A stretch of DNA of 64,000 bases from Sporosarcina psychrophila (GCF_001590685.1 NZ_CP014616.1:3099001-3163000), one strand, 5' to 3'; counted from the stretch's first letter, positions 53,627-63,927 are shown. Made by a program: numbers and translations. The notes: a model not told the origin generated them from the letters alone.

Positions 53627-54517
53627 TTAAGATTGATTGTGTTTTTCAACCGTATCAAAGTACATCACTTGAAGGAATTTCTTTATATTTATTTTCACTT
53701 TCGTTGATTCATTACTGTTTTGATCAATTTCTTTCATCCGTCGCCGTATTTCCTCAAATTCAAAATAGCGAGGCGCATAATATTCAAACTTCGGATTCAT
53801 ATAATCGATTGACCCTAATGAAGCCAAATTCGTGACTGCTGTCAGGATCGTTCTCCGGATTCGTTGTTCAATCGACTTACTTTCTTTCTTTATATCCTTG
53901 TTCTCTGTTGTATTTGAACTAGCTACAGCCTCATAAAGATCTTTCAATGAAGGAAATTGAGTGCTCGACTCTTTACGATTCATTAAAAACTCCATCATCA
54001 AAACCATATCCTCACTACCTGGTTCGCTGATAATACCTAACTCATTTAACAATGAATAAACAATTTCTTTTACGCTCTTCCTCTTCGGTAAAACTCCAGT
54101 TGAACCGATATGAGCTAATGATTCTCGAATAGACATTAACGAATTTTTCAGCCGGAACTGTTCTGACATTTTCCTTAGGATGCTCTGCACTTCAACACGA
54201 TTAATTGGTTTATGTATAAAGAACTCAACACCTTTTTCATAAGCTTCCCCTACCATTTCCTTATTTACAATTTGAGAAATCATAATGAATTGGCCTTGGA
54301 ATCCCAGTGTTCTTAAATGTTCCATCGTTTCGATTCCATCAAGCTCAGGCATTAATAAATCGATCAAGACAAAATCTGGGTTTGTTGAATGGACAAGTGA
54401 GAGTGATTTGACTCCGCTTTCCGCCTCACCAATGACAACACCTAATTCACCTTCCGTAATTATTTTCGCCAACATTTTCCGACTGGCCGTATCGTCATCT
54501 ATAATAAAATAGCGCAA
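53627..54517 (-). CDS. glnL: Response regulator of the GlnL (YcbB) family
   Basis: A 296-aa regulator. The receiver (1-120) has IIDDD, phosphoacceptor in FVLIDLLMPELDG, and HKPIN with the Lys. The C-terminal part is not a common LuxR/OmpR domain but the YcbB-type helical DNA-binding region (IGSTGVLPKRKSVKEIVYSL to the end). B. subtilis GlnL activates glutamine uptake and glutaminase genes with GlnK. The start is a TTG ten bases after GAAAGTGAG, and the kinase stop is just before it. It lies between kinase and symporter genes. Confidence 0.85.
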   Translation of the reverse strand: MRYFIIDDDTASRKMLAKIITEGELGVVIGEAESGVKSLSLVHSTNPDFVLIDLLMPELDGIETMEHLRTLGFQGQFIMISQIVNKEMVGEAYEKGVEFFIHKPINRVEVQSILRKMSEQFRLKNSLMSIRESLAHIGSTGVLPKRKSVKEIVYSLLNELGIISEPGSEDMVLMMEFLMNRKESSTQFPSLKDLYEAVASSNTTENKDIKKESKSIEQRIRRTILTAVTNLASLGSIDYMNPKFEYYAPRYFEFEEIRRRMKEIDQNSNESTKVKINIKKFLQVMYFDTVEKHNQS

Positions 54518-54528
54518 CTTGATTCATC

Positions 54529-55794
54529 TCACTTTCTAATGTTCTTCGTTGGAATTCGGATTTGAAAAATCGTCTCTTCATCCAAAGACTCTACTTGAAT
54601 TTGACCTTCAAGCGTTTGTATTATATGTTGCACATGAGACAAGCCGATTCCCGTTGCGGCAACGCCATGATTGTTAAATTTCGTCGTATAACCCGCTTCA
54701 AAAATAATTGGTAAATCCTCTTCTAAAATCCCTATTCCCGTGTCTTTTAGTATGAAATGGGTGTATGCCGCTTCTTCGTATACCGTTACTGTAATTTCGC
54801 CTTTCTGCTCAATGGATTCAACAGCGTTTGCGGTAAGGTTATTCAATAGTGCGAGCAACGGGATTTGTTGAGTCGTCTCGAAATCAACTGAAAGCGATAG
54901 TTGAAAAGCGATTTTTTTCCTAAGCAAAATACTATATTTATCATTTGCGGTAACAACCAAGCTTAGCACTTCCGAAAGTAAGAGGACATCATTTCTTTTT
55001 TCTGTAGATATACTGGAAATCCCAGAAAGAATCCGCTGCGTGTCTTTTTTCACTTCGTGTATTTCTTGCGTGATAAGCAATGCTTGCACGCTTAACTCTT
55101 GAAGATTTTCCTTTTTTAATTTCCGATACAACTCATGACTCGCTGCCGTGATTTGCTCAATATGGTCCAATGACTTTTGTAGATAAAGACTTTCCGCATA
55201 TAAGTCTGCACCCACGCCAAGCATTTCTTGCATCTGTTTCTTTTGTTCCGATACCGTGATCATGCTATAAAGTCCCACTACAAAAAAACTGCGAAACAAA
55301 GCCGTCCCAGCTATTAATGCCCATTCACGAAAACCTAAATCCACATGCATTGACAATAAATAGCGCATAAGATGCTCCGCGCTATTTCCGATAAATTCAA
55401 AAAGGAGAGCCCATGCGCCCAAAAGTAATGGAAACGCTTTGTATGGTTCAATTTTAATAATGCTAAATCCGATTGCAAATAGCACATAATACAAAAATGC
55501 AGGCAGGTGATTTTGTAAACTTGCCCAAAATGAAATAGTCTCAGTCGTAAAATCGCCAATTAATCGGAAACAAACCACCGTGATCCCCGTGATAAGACCC
55601 GTTCGAATCAATGGAATAGAAGGACGAATAAGAATGAGTAAAAAGAACGTAATACTTCCTAATCCGAAACGGAAATTCTCCCCGTTGAAAGGAATCACTT
55701 TAATCTCGCTAGCAATCGCGGTCAATAAAGCAATTACAACGTAAGTGACACCAGTAGTTCCGATACTATTTTTAAGTTTAGTTATAGACAACAT
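54529..55794 (-). CDS. glnK: Sensor histidine kinase of the GlnK (YcbA) family
   Basis: A 421-aa kinase. Six or seven hydrophobic segments fill the first ~190 residues (TYVVIALLTAIASE to FRSFFVVGLYSMITV), then a coiled dimerisation region with the likely phosphoacceptor in HELYRKLKKENLQELSVQAL or TQEIHEVKKD, and an ATPase domain (LLALLNNLTANAVES, DTGIGI, GVAATGIGLSHVQHI). The arrangement is that of YcbA/GlnK, which senses glutamine. The His is in the unusual ...QEIHEVKKD context also found in that family. First gene of the kinase-regulator-symporter run. Confidence 0.85.
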   Translation of the reverse strand: MLSITKLKNSIGTTGVTYVVIALLTAIASEIKVIPFNGENFRFGLGSITFFLLILIRPSIPLIRTGLITGITVVCFRLIGDFTTETISFWASLQNHLPAFLYYVLFAIGFSIIKIEPYKAFPLLLGAWALLFEFIGNSAEHLMRYLLSMHVDLGFREWALIAGTALFRSFFVVGLYSMITVSEQKKQMQEMLGVGADLYAESLYLQKSLDHIEQITAASHELYRKLKKENLQELSVQALLITQEIHEVKKDTQRILSGISSISTEKRNDVLLLSEVLSLVVTANDKYSILLRKKIAFQLSLSVDFETTQQIPLLALLNNLTANAVESIEQKGEITVTVYEEAAYTHFILKDTGIGILEEDLPIIFEAGYTTKFNNHGVAATGIGLSHVQHIIQTLEGQIQVESLDEETIFQIRIPTKNIRK

Positions 55795-55965
55795 TAATTT
55801 CTCCTTTTATGTCCCACCACACTGTTTGTGTACGATTATTATCAACCAATTTATTGATAAATGAAAGAAGTAAAATTTGTTTACTTGCGAAAGAGCGTAC
55901 TGAATTCGATTTGCAGTGTGTTTTCCTGTATTTTGGGGACACTACAGCTTACTGGAGGAGATAAA

Positions 55966-56238
55966 ATGGCTAGCAAAAATAGGATTTTGGTACCTGGTGC
56001 ACGACAAGCGTTAGATCAGCTGAAAGCGGACGTCATGCAAGCCCAAGGCTACGACGTGGATAAATCTGCACCCAATAACGTGAAATTCGAAATTGCGGAG
56101 GAACTCGGCATTCCACTATCAAAGGACTATAACGGAAAACTAACGTCGGAACAGGCGGGGAAAATCGGCGGCTCGATTGGTGGCAATATGGTGAAAGAAA
56201 TGGTGAGAATGGCGCAAGAGCAAATGGCAAAGAAATGA
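55966..56238 (+). CDS. Alpha/beta-type small acid-soluble spore protein
   Basis: A 90-aa SASP that coats and protects spore DNA. It has the two conserved blocks: KFEIAEELGIPLSKDYNGKL with the GPR protease site in the EIAEEL region, and SEQAGKIGGSIGGNMVKEMV. The length is slightly above the usual 60-75 because of a longer start (MASKNRILVPGARQALDQLK). AGGAG precedes the ATG; an in-frame upstream extension is not credible. Presence of this gene marks the organism as an endospore former. Confidence 0.93.
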   Translation: MASKNRILVPGARQALDQLKADVMQAQGYDVDKSAPNNVKFEIAEELGIPLSKDYNGKLTSEQAGKIGGSIGGNMVKEMVRMAQEQMAKK

Positions 56239-56242
56239 ATCT

Positions 56243-56278
56243 AACGCTTGTCCCGTAACCCAAGGGGCAGCGTTTTTG
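56243..56278 (+). terminator. Terminator of the SASP gene
   Basis: AACGCT / AGCGTT outer stem with an inner CCC/GGG pairing, followed by a run of five T. Confidence 0.75.
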
Positions 56279-56280
56279 TT

Positions 56281-56505
56281 TGTTGGACGCTTTACTGCGT
56301 TTGTTGTACAGTTCGGTGTAATGGTTGGAAACTTTGCCGCGTTCGTTGGATACTTCAGCTTAATGGTTGGAAACCACCACGTTCGTTGGACTAGTTCGGC
56401 GTAATGGTTGGACACTTCAGCTTAATGGTTGGAAACCACCGCGTTTGTTGGATAGTTCAGCTAAATGGTTGGACACTCTACCGCTCTCGTTAGATAGTTC
56501 GGGAA
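56281..56505. repeat. Tandem-repeat block (GGTTGGA units)
   Basis: Units of about 20-22 bp alternate: TTCAGCTTAATGGTTGGA(A/C) and AC(C)ACCGCGTTCGTTGGATAG variants recur at least five times. It lies between converging genes and has no ORF. Confidence 0.8.
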
Positions 56506-56516
56506 CAAGACACCCC

Positions 56517-56549
56517 AAAAAAAGCACCAGCCAAATTGCAGCCGGTGCT
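56517..56549 (-). terminator. Terminator of the yqkE-like gene
   Basis: On the minus strand AGCACCGGCTG and CTGGTGCT-type arms are followed by seven T. Confidence 0.8.
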
Positions 56550-56554
56550 ACCAA

Positions 56555-56806
56555 TTAAAACTTCGATCCAGTATCTCCGAACTCTTGGAGTAGTTCTCCA
56601 AAACTTTTATTTTTCTCACGTTCTTTGCGTTCAAGGCGAATTTGCTCTTGGCGTTCCTCTTCTTTCGTCTCTTCAGCAGCTGACAATGCCTTTTTTGCCG
56701 CTTTCAATTTTTCAAGAATATCATCATCAAGTGCATCGGAAAATACCGATCCTTCATTGTCTCTTTTTTTCGGCTGTGGTGCAGTTTGTTTACGTTTTTT
56801 CGCCAT
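56555..56806 (-). CDS. yqkE: YqkE-like small protein (DUF3886)
   Basis: A short 83-aa highly charged protein: basic start (MAKKRKQTAPQPKKRDNEGS), then a helical region LEKLKAAKKALSAAEETKEE and KEREKNKSFGELLQEFG. This layout, with a C-terminal SFxELL segment, is that of the DUF3886 family. Function unknown. The ATG at 56806 follows AGGTGAAAA. It shares direction with the thiolase 22 bases upstream and might be cotranscribed. Confidence 0.8.
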   Translation of the reverse strand: MAKKRKQTAPQPKKRDNEGSVFSDALDDDILEKLKAAKKALSAAEETKEEERQEQIRLERKEREKNKSFGELLQEFGDTGSKF

Positions 56807-56828
56807 TCTTTTCACCTACTCTCGTTCA

Positions 56829-58010
56829 TTATCGTGTAACGATTGTTGCGACTCCCTGTCCCCCACCTATGCATAGCGTAGCAAGTCCGGATTTCACATC
56901 ACGACGTTTCATCTCGTGAAGAAGTGTAACTAGGATGCGTGCCCCACTAGCCCCGATTGGATGGCCAAGTGCGATTGCGCCGCCATTAACATTCAGTTTT
57001 GATGCGTCAAATTCAAGTTCTTTTCCGACCGCGATTGACTGTGCTGCAAATGCTTCGTTCGCTTCAATCAAATCAATTTCGGATAGTTGCATATTGGCTT
57101 TAGTGAGTGCTTTTTTAACGGCTTCCACAGGACCCAGACCCATAACTGAAGGATCGACGCCCGCATTACCATTCGCTACGATTGTTGCTAGTGGCGTCAA
57201 GCCAAGCTCGTCTGCTTTTTCTTTCGACATAATAACGAATGCTGCTGCACCGTCGTTAATACCTGAAGCATTTCCGGCTGTTACACTGCCATCTTTTTTG
57301 AATGCCGGTCGCAGTTTACCGAGCTTGTCTGCAGTTGTTCCGGCTTTGACGAATTCGTCTTGATCGAAAAGGATAGGATCGCCTTTTCGCTGCGGGATTT
57401 CAATCGCAACGATTTCTTCTGCGAAAGTTCCGGCTTCAATTGCTGCCGCCGCTTTTTGTTGTGATGCTGCCGAAAATGTATCTTGCTCTTCACGGGTAAT
57501 TGAATATCGATCACAAAGATTTTCTGCTGTGATGCCCATATGATAATCATTGAATGCACACCAAAGTCCATCTGAAATCATACTGTCGATAATTTTTTGG
57601 TCCCCCATTTTAAAGCCTTCTCGGCCATTTTTCATTATGTATGGGGCTTGGCTCATGTTTTCCATACCACCTGCGACAATAATATCCGCATCTCCTGCAA
57701 TAATTGCTTGACGTGCAAGATGCACAGCTTTCAATCCAGAGCCACAAACTTTATTAATTGTCAGAGCAGGAACGGTTTCAGGTAGTCCCGCTTTCATTGC
57801 CGCTTGTCGCGCCGGATTTTGACCTAATCCAGCCTGTAGGACATTCCCCATGATTACTTCGTCAACGCTCTCTGGTGCCACCCCTGCACGTTTCAATGCC
57901 TCTTTAATAACTGTCGCCCCAAGATCTGTTGCCGGTATATCTTTCAATGAACCAAGGAACGATCCGATAGCAGAACGAACCGCACTGATGATTACGACTT
58001 CTTTCGACAT
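56829..58010 (-). CDS. Acetyl-CoA acetyltransferase (thiolase)
   Basis: A 393-aa biosynthetic-type thiolase. The acyl-carrying Cys89 is in [14 protein letters not shown], the catalytic His in [16 protein letters not shown], and the second Cys in CIGGGQG. The length is that of the family. It condenses or cleaves acetoacetyl-CoA; the divergent HMG-CoA lyase, whose product includes acetoacetate, suggests ketone-body or leucine/fatty-acid degradation. GGGGGAAAAG precedes the ATG. Confidence 0.92.
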   Translation of the reverse strand: MSKEVVIISAVRSAIGSFLGSLKDIPATDLGATVIKEALKRAGVAPESVDEVIMGNVLQAGLGQNPARQAAMKAGLPETVPALTINKVCGSGLKAVHLARQAIIAGDADIIVAGGMENMSQAPYIMKNGREGFKMGDQKIIDSMISDGLWCAFNDYHMGITAENLCDRYSITREEQDTFSAASQQKAAAAIEAGTFAEEIVAIEIPQRKGDPILFDQDEFVKAGTTADKLGKLRPAFKKDGSVTAGNASGINDGAAAFVIMSKEKADELGLTPLATIVANGNAGVDPSVMGLGPVEAVKKALTKANMQLSEIDLIEANEAFAAQSIAVGKELEFDASKLNVNGGAIALGHPIGASGARILVTLLHEMKRRDVKSGLATLCIGGGQGVATIVTR

Positions 58011-58086
58011 TTCTTTTCCCCCATTCCCTTATTTAAGTTGCCTGTATATGCATCCCTTCATTACAATATACTAGAGGAGGGATGAT

Positions 58087-58989
58087 ATGTTCATTTTACC
58101 AAACAACGTCACAATAATCGAGGTTGGTCCACGCGATGGGCTTCAAAACGAAAAGAAACATGTCAATGAAAATGATAAGCTAGCATTTATTGAGGCTTTA
58201 CAAGGGGCAGGCATTCAAGAAATGGAGCTAACTTCGTTTGTATCACCGAAATGGGTGCCGCAAATGGCGGATGCAAAAACGATTGTAGAAAAGTCAAAAA
58301 AGGTCGGCAGGCAATTCGTCCTTGCACCGAATGACAAAGGTGCCGAGCTTGCAATTGAAGCTGGTGCGACCAGTATTGCCGTGTTCGTTGGGGTGAGCAA
58401 TACATTTAACAAAAAAAACATTAACCGAACAACCGCTGAAAGCATCGATGCGCTTCAGCCCGTCTTTGCGAAATTAAAAATAAATGACGTTTTTATACGG
58501 GCTTGTATTTCAACTGCGTTTTATTGTCCGTATGAAGGGAAGATAGAGATAGAGGATGTCGTCGCACTTTGTAAACGATTTGTCGCCATGGGTGCGAACG
58601 AACTTAGTGTCGCGGATACGATTGGGAAGGCGAATCCCCGTGAAAGTTATGAGTTATTCAAGACATTGAAAGAAGAATTTCCAGACGTACTGTTGACAGC
58701 TCATTTCCACGATACACGCAAAATGGCGATAGCAAATATTTTTGCTGCGCTACAAGCAGGTATCAACCGTTTTGATACGTCTGCAGGCGGCTTGGGCGGC
58801 TGTCCATTCGCACCTGGTGCAACAGGCAATGTTGCAACTGAAGATGTTGTCAATATGCTCGATACGCTTGGCATCGAAACCGGTGTCGATGTAAAAAAAG
58901 TTTGTCAAGCAGTCCAAGTGGTTGCGCCGCATGTGTCACGGCCAATTGACACAGGAATGTACAGATTGTTTGAGAACGATCAACTGTAA
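58087..58989 (+). CDS. mvaB: Hydroxymethylglutaryl-CoA lyase
   Basis: A 300-aa enzyme that splits HMG-CoA into acetoacetate and acetyl-CoA (leucine breakdown). It has the catalytic GPRDGLQNE motif, SVADTIGKANP, metal ligands HFHDTR, and the HMG-CoA lyase signature DTSAGGLGGCPFAPGATGN with its catalytic Cys. The length equals that of B. subtilis YngG. GAGGAGGGATG precedes the ATG. Divergent from the thiolase, and followed seven bases on by the hydrolase gene. Confidence 0.92.
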   Translation: MFILPNNVTIIEVGPRDGLQNEKKHVNENDKLAFIEALQGAGIQEMELTSFVSPKWVPQMADAKTIVEKSKKVGRQFVLAPNDKGAELAIEAGATSIAVFVGVSNTFNKKNINRTTAESIDALQPVFAKLKINDVFIRACISTAFYCPYEGKIEIEDVVALCKRFVAMGANELSVADTIGKANPRESYELFKTLKEEFPDVLLTAHFHDTRKMAIANIFAALQAGINRFDTSAGGLGGCPFAPGATGNVATEDVVNMLDTLGIETGVDVKKVCQAVQVVAPHVSRPIDTGMYRLFENDQL

Positions 58990-59004
58990 AGGGAGTTGAG
59001 TGGG

Positions 59005-59931
59005 TTGAAACGGCGCGTTCTTTATATAACCGGTGTGATCTCTAGCATTGTTACAGCGTTACTGAGCATTTTCGGATTTCTCGCAACGAATAGACTGATG
59101 TTTTTGAAGTTGAAGGATTCCAACTTTATTTTAGAACGTGAAATTATTTCGAAACGGTTCGATGAACATTGGTATGAAACAGTGCGCAAAGACAATATGT
59201 GGATTGAGTCACCAAACGGTTATTTATTGAAAGCGGTCTTTCTGAAACCACTTGAAACGGCAAGAACGGTAATCATTTGTCACGGCGTAACGGAAAATAA
59301 AATCAATTCGATGAAATATGCCCGTCTTTTTGAACGTCTTGGATTTAATTCTGTCATTTATGATCATCGACGACATGGTGATTCAGGAGGAAGGACGACA
59401 AGTTTTGGATATTATGAAAAGATTGATTTACAGGTAATTGTCCGTGCGGTACGGGAACGAATTGGGAAACGGGCATTGCTCGGCATCCACGGTGAATCAA
59501 TGGGTGCTGCAACGACGATATTATATGCGGGAACCTTTAAGGATGAAGCAAATTTTCATATCGTCGATTGTCCGTTTTCTGATTTCTCCGAGCAGATTCT
59601 TCATATTTTACGGACAAATACGCCTATACGATCATCAATGGCTCTACGTGTTGCCAACGTCTTTCTTAAAATGCGCGATGGCTACACCCTGAACCTTGTC
59701 TCTCCGCGAGAAGTCGTCAGAAACATTACTAAACCGGTTCTGTTCATCCACAGTTTGGAAGACGATTTCATCCTTCCCTATATGACAGAGGAATTGTACG
59801 AAGCAAAGCAAGGCGACAAAATGTTGAAACTTTTTAAAAAAGGTGCCCACGCCAAATCGTTCAATGATAATCCTGTGCAATACGAAAAAACAGTACAGGA
59901 ATTTCTAGGACGGTTTAAATTTAGAGATTGA
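59005..59931 (+). CDS. Membrane-anchored alpha/beta hydrolase
   Basis: About 308 aa. An N-terminal membrane segment (YITGVISSIVTALLSIFGFL) anchors an alpha/beta-hydrolase domain: ICHGVTENK (oxyanion strand), nucleophile in GIHGESMGAA, Asp in HSLEDDFILP and His in GAHAKSF. Substrate unknown; the family includes esterases and peptidases. A TTG at 59005 fits best, with AAAGGGAG ten bases upstream; an in-frame TTG at 58996 would touch it. A perfect 13-bp terminator follows. Confidence 0.85.
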   Translation: MKRRVLYITGVISSIVTALLSIFGFLATNRLMFLKLKDSNFILEREIISKRFDEHWYETVRKDNMWIESPNGYLLKAVFLKPLETARTVIICHGVTENKINSMKYARLFERLGFNSVIYDHRRHGDSGGRTTSFGYYEKIDLQVIVRAVRERIGKRALLGIHGESMGAATTILYAGTFKDEANFHIVDCPFSDFSEQILHILRTNTPIRSSMALRVANVFLKMRDGYTLNLVSPREVVRNITKPVLFIHSLEDDFILPYMTEELYEAKQGDKMLKLFKKGAHAKSFNDNPVQYEKTVQEFLGRFKFRD

Positions 59932-59962
59932 AGAAATAAACAAGTTATGAACCATTGAACTG

Positions 59963-60013
59963 TACCCCGAATTTCGGACACTTTGAAAAAAGACCCGAAA
60001 TTCGGGGTTTTTG
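59963..60013 (+). terminator. Intrinsic terminator after the hydrolase gene
   Basis: CCCCGAATTTCGG pairs perfectly with CCGAAATTCGGGG, followed by TTTTTG. Confidence 0.92.
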
Positions 60014-60049
60014 TTTAACTTTTTTTGCGTGACCAAACGTAAATACCTT

Positions 60050-60620
60050 GCTACCGATCATAAATGCCCCGCTATCAATCATATCCTATGCGAAGCGATC
60101 ATTAACTATCCACAGCCAATCATATCTTATGCCAACCGAGCATTAACGGCACACGACCGATCATATCCCACGCCGACCGAGCATTAACGACACACGACCA
60201 ACATATACCACGCCAACCGAGCATTAACTACTCACGACCGATCATATACCATACCAACCGAGCATTAACGACACACCACCGATCATATCCCACGCCGACC
60301 GAGCATTAACAACACACGACCAACATATACCACGCCAACCGAGCATTAACTACTCACGACCAATCATATCCCACGCCGACCGAGCATTAACAACACACGA
60401 CCAACATATACCACGCCAACCGAGCATTAACTACTCACGACCGATCATATACCATACCAACCGAGCATTAACGACACACGACCAATCATATACCACGCCA
60501 ACCAAGCATTAACGACACACGACCAATCATATACCACGCCGACCGAGCATAAACTTCACACGACCAATCATATACCACGCCTACCGAGCATAAACTTCAC
60601 ACGACTGATCATACACCCGA
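60050..60620. repeat. Large tandem-repeat block, ~40-bp unit, about 13 units
   Basis: Each unit contains CCACGCC(A/G)ACCGAGCATTAAC and ends AC(A/T)CACGACC, with a variant half of AATCATATAC or AACATATAC. Units alternate in a higher-order pattern, so pairs of units repeat as blocks (for example 60190-60270, 60310-60390, 60390-60470). Both ends decay. No ORF, and no unique spacers. Confidence 0.92.
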
Positions 60621-60665
60621 GCGTTTACTTATCCTCAGTAGGAAATCAATATATTCCTAGACAAC

Positions 60666-60712
60666 AAAAAACCATCTTTCCTGTCAAGCGTTCAACAGTA
60701 AAAATGGCTTAT
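60666..60712 (-). terminator. Probable terminator of the yneF transcript
   Basis: On the minus strand CCATTTTTACTGT pairs imperfectly with ACAGGAAAGATGG and TTTTTTG follows. Confidence 0.55.
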
Positions 60713-60841
60713 TAAGTGATCGGTAGAAAGTTTAAGTAATCCGAGTAAATTTCAGGTGAAAGATTAACCTATGTATAAAAATTTGCAGGCTTTCCTTTTC
60801 ACTAATCCTTTACATCCCCATTAATAACGGGTATTACGTAA

Positions 60842-61084
60842 TTACTTTTTAACCTTTTTATCTTTTTTGTCACTTACTTTGTTCATTTGGTTCATCATTT
60901 GATTGATTTTTTTCTGTGAGGGTTTTTGTCCCATTTGCATCATCATCATACGTAACATGTCTTCATTAATCGGTGGGTTATCTTTCAAATATTTCATCAT
61001 ATATTGACGTGCAATGAAAAATCCGAGGGCCACACCTGCTAATAGCGCGACGATGATCAAAACGATCCACCATACTGTAGTCAT
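60842..61084 (-). CDS. yneF: UPF0154 (YneF) small membrane protein
   Basis: An 80-aa protein with one N-terminal membrane span ([20 protein letters not shown]) and the family stretch [20 protein letters not shown] followed by [19 protein letters not shown]. The basic tail is typical. Function unknown. In Bacillus it follows sirA, as here. AGGAGG lies before the ATG. Confidence 0.92.
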   Translation of the reverse strand: MTTVWWIVLIIVALLAGVALGFFIARQYMMKYLKDNPPINEDMLRMMMMQMGQKPSQKKINQMMNQMNKVSDKKDKKVKK

Positions 61085-61290
61085 CCGCTATACCTCCTCT
61101 ACTTCAGTTATTCGATTTTTCTCTACCATGATGGATTATACAACATTGCACTAGTGAATAGCAATGGACCACAATTAAATATTCTAATCATCGCATAATA
61201 GCATTTCTTACTTCACACTATTTAAACAGACAAAATAGACCCTATTTTTGAGATTTGGGTCCTTTTTGTCCCTATCCTATAAATATCATG

Positions 61291-61740
61291 TCAAAGATAT
61301 GCGGCTTCTTCATATGAACGAAAATCAGTCGTTTTGACCGGTTTCAGCCATCCCCATTCCCCGTGCCCATCCATAACAGCGAAGAAGCGATCTGCCGCCC
61401 CAGATAAGGCAACAAACAAATCTAAATCGAGCATGCGGGATCCGTCGCAAAAGACATTAAGCGAATACGATGATAACGAAATAAGAATGGATCCTTTGAC
61501 GGGATGCGTCAGTTTGTATTCCCCATTTCGGGATTCAATCGACGTAAATCCTTCGCCAAGGTTTGCAATGATAGCCTCATCAATCATTTTCTCTTCAAGC
61601 CTGTCACATAAGTAATGGACTTCAGGCATACAATCATTATTCTGCTCATCTTCTTTTAATAGGTCATACAACAGCCGTTCACGTCCAATGACGAATGGCT
61701 GGTACATTTCTTTCACTTTATAAATTCCGTATGATCGCAA
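61291..61740 (-). CDS. sirA: SirA-like sporulation inhibitor of replication
   Basis: A ~149-aa protein. Its C-terminus (RFFAVMDGHGEWGWLKPVK) is like the GWLNPVK end of B. subtilis SirA, and the total length (SirA 148 aa) and gene order (tkt, sirA, yneF) agree. SirA binds DnaA and blocks new replication when sporulation starts. The middle region is divergent, which is normal for SirA. The TTG at 61740 has AGGGGGTGG eight bases upstream; a GTG three codons earlier overlaps that site. Confidence 0.78.
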   Translation of the reverse strand: MRSYGIYKVKEMYQPFVIGRERLLYDLLKEDEQNNDCMPEVHYLCDRLEEKMIDEAIIANLGEGFTSIESRNGEYKLTHPVKGSILISLSSYSLNVFCDGSRMLDLDLFVALSGAADRFFAVMDGHGEWGWLKPVKTTDFRSYEEAAYL

Positions 61741-61863
61741 TATCGCCACCCCCTAGAGATAATCCTACATGGTTTGATATAAAAAGGTTGTCATATTGCG
61801 GAATAGAACTGCACTATTATTGTCGGAAAAGACGGATAACTAAAAATTCTGTCAAGTAGTCTT

Positions 61864-61910
61864 GAAAAACAGTCCCGATTACCAGAGTTTCTTCGGCGAT
61901 CGGGACTGTT
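61864..61910 (-). terminator. Terminator of the tkt gene
   Basis: On the minus strand AACAGTCCCGAT pairs with ATCGGGACTGTT and is followed by five T. Confidence 0.92.
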
Positions 61911-61920
61911 TGATTTATTT

Positions 61921-63927
61921 TTAGTTGTTGATTAACATTTTCACAGTTGCAAGAACATTGTCCTCTGTGAAACCAAATTCTTTGATGACAGTATCTCCAG
62001 GTGCACTTGCTCCGAAAGTATCAATCGCGATGATCGCGCCTTCGTCACCAACATATTTATGCCACCCTAATGAAACACCCATTTCGATACCAAGACGTTT
62101 TTTTACGTCTTTCGGCAATACGCTTTGTTTGTATGCATCGTCTTGTTTCTCAAACAGGTCCCACGAAGGCATTGAAACAACAGTAACATCGATTCCTTCA
62201 GCTAATAGTTTCGCCTGTGAAGATACCGCTAAGCTAACTTCAGAACCGGTTGCAATTAAAATTGCGTCCGCTTGTTTTTTGCTTGCAGGGGATACGATGT
62301 AAGCTCCTTTTTTGACGCCTTCCATCGCAAGTTCAGCTGACTTCGGAAGGACAGTCAAGTTTTGACGAGACAATACTAGTGCAGTTGGCGAGTTCTTCGA
62401 CGACACTGCAATATTCCAAGCAGCTGCAGTTTCGTTAGCGTCAGCCGGACGAATAACTGACAATCCAGGCATCGCACGAAGCGCAGCAAGTTGTTCAACT
62501 GGTTCATGTGTAGGACCGTCTTCACCAACAGCTACGCTGTCGTGTGTGAAGACGTATGTGACAGGTATACCCATCAGAGATGAAAGTCGGATAGCGGGAC
62601 GTACGTAGTCACTGAACACGAAGAACGTCCCACCGAATACATGTAATCCGCCATGTAAAGTCATTCCGTTTAACGCCGTTCCCATTGCAAACTCACGAAC
62701 ACCGAACCAAATATTACGGCCGGAATAATCAGTAGCAAGGAAATCTCCTGCTCCTTTAATTGTCGTCTTGTTAGACCCTGCAAGGTCCGCACTTCCACCA
62801 AAGAACGAAGGAAGCTGTTTAGCAATCGCATTGATAGCGTCACCAGATGCAGAACGTGTCGCGTGAGATGAACCCGCTTCATACGTCGGCAAAGATTTTT
62901 CAAAGCCTTCAGGTAGTTTACGCTCGATTGCATCTTTCAATTGCTTCGCAAGGTCCGCATGTGTCGTTTCGTATTTTTCAAAAAGTTCGTTCCATTCCTG
63001 TTCTTTTTGCACGCCCAATTTCTCGGCAGATTCTTGGAATGTTTCATAGACGCCTTCAGGTACATGGAAATCTTCTTCGAACGTCCATTTATAATATTCT
63101 TTTGTCAATTTCATTTCATCTTCACCAAGTGGCATACCATGCGCATCTGATTTTCCAGATCTGTTTGGTGACCCGTAACCGATGACCGTTTTAACTTCGA
63201 TCATTGTCGGACCTCCGACATTGCCTTTAGCTTCTTCGATAGCTGATGAAACGTGGCCAATGTCGTTACCGTCTTCAACACGGATGTAATTCCAACCATA
63301 TGATTCAAAGCGCTTACGAATATTTTCAGAGAAAGACATGTCAAGCTCGCCGTCTAGTGAAATATCATTGCTATCATATAGGACAATCAGTTTATTTAAC
63401 TGCAAGTGACCTGCAAGTGAAATTGCTTCAGCAGCAACGCCTTCCATGAGATCGCCATCACCGCATAGAGCATATGTGTAGTGGTCGACAACGTCAAAAC
63501 TTGGTTGATTGTACGTTGCAGCAAGGTGTTGTTCTGCCATTGCCATTCCGACTGCCATACCAATACCTTGTCCAAGTGGGCCAGTTGTTGCTTCGACACC
63601 GACTGTATGACCGTATTCGGGATGTCCCGGTGTTTTAGAGTTCCATTGTCTGAAGTTCTTGATTTCATCCATCGGAAGTCCATAACCACCAAGATGAAGA
63701 AGACTGTATAAAAGCATTGAGCCGTGTCCTGCGGAGAGAACGAAACGGTCACGGTTAAACCACTGTGGATTTGAAGGGTTGTGATGCATATGCTTCGTCC
63801 AAAGCGTATAGGCCATTGGAGCAGCCCCCATTGGTAAACCTGGGTGTCCAGAATTCGCTTTTTCGATTGCGTCAATAGAGAGCGTACGGATTGTGTTAAT
63901 GGCTAGCTGATCAATTTGTTTAGTCAT
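61921..63927 (-). CDS. tkt: Transketolase
   Basis: A 668-aa thiamine-diphosphate enzyme of the pentose phosphate pathway. N-terminal [36 protein letters not shown], the ThDP-binding motif GDGDLMEGV...N (about 150-180), and the second domain [20 protein letters not shown] and [16 protein letters not shown]. Length and order are those of Bacillus Tkt. The ATG at 63927 follows GGAAGGATG; an upstream in-frame start is less likely. It ends before a strong terminator and lies upstream of sirA. Confidence 0.96.
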   Translation of the reverse strand: MTKQIDQLAINTIRTLSIDAIEKANSGHPGLPMGAAPMAYTLWTKHMHHNPSNPQWFNRDRFVLSAGHGSMLLYSLLHLGGYGLPMDEIKNFRQWNSKTPGHPEYGHTVGVEATTGPLGQGIGMAVGMAMAEQHLAATYNQPSFDVVDHYTYALCGDGDLMEGVAAEAISLAGHLQLNKLIVLYDSNDISLDGELDMSFSENIRKRFESYGWNYIRVEDGNDIGHVSSAIEEAKGNVGGPTMIEVKTVIGYGSPNRSGKSDAHGMPLGEDEMKLTKEYYKWTFEEDFHVPEGVYETFQESAEKLGVQKEQEWNELFEKYETTHADLAKQLKDAIERKLPEGFEKSLPTYEAGSSHATRSASGDAINAIAKQLPSFFGGSADLAGSNKTTIKGAGDFLATDYSGRNIWFGVREFAMGTALNGMTLHGGLHVFGGTFFVFSDYVRPAIRLSSLMGIPVTYVFTHDSVAVGEDGPTHEPVEQLAALRAMPGLSVIRPADANETAAAWNIAVSSKNSPTALVLSRQNLTVLPKSAELAMEGVKKGAYIVSPASKKQADAILIATGSEVSLAVSSQAKLLAEGIDVTVVSMPSWDLFEKQDDAYKQSVLPKDVKKRLGIEMGVSLGWHKYVGDEGAIIAIDTFGASAPGDTVIKEFGFTEDNVLATVKMLINN

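Noticed and set aside
55900-55965. Sigma-G promoter before the SASP gene
   Set aside because: Expected for this gene, but no TGAATA-like -35 and CATACTA-like -10 with correct spacing could be fixed.
60050-60620. CRISPR array
   Set aside because: Whole units repeat without unique spacers and no cas gene is present.
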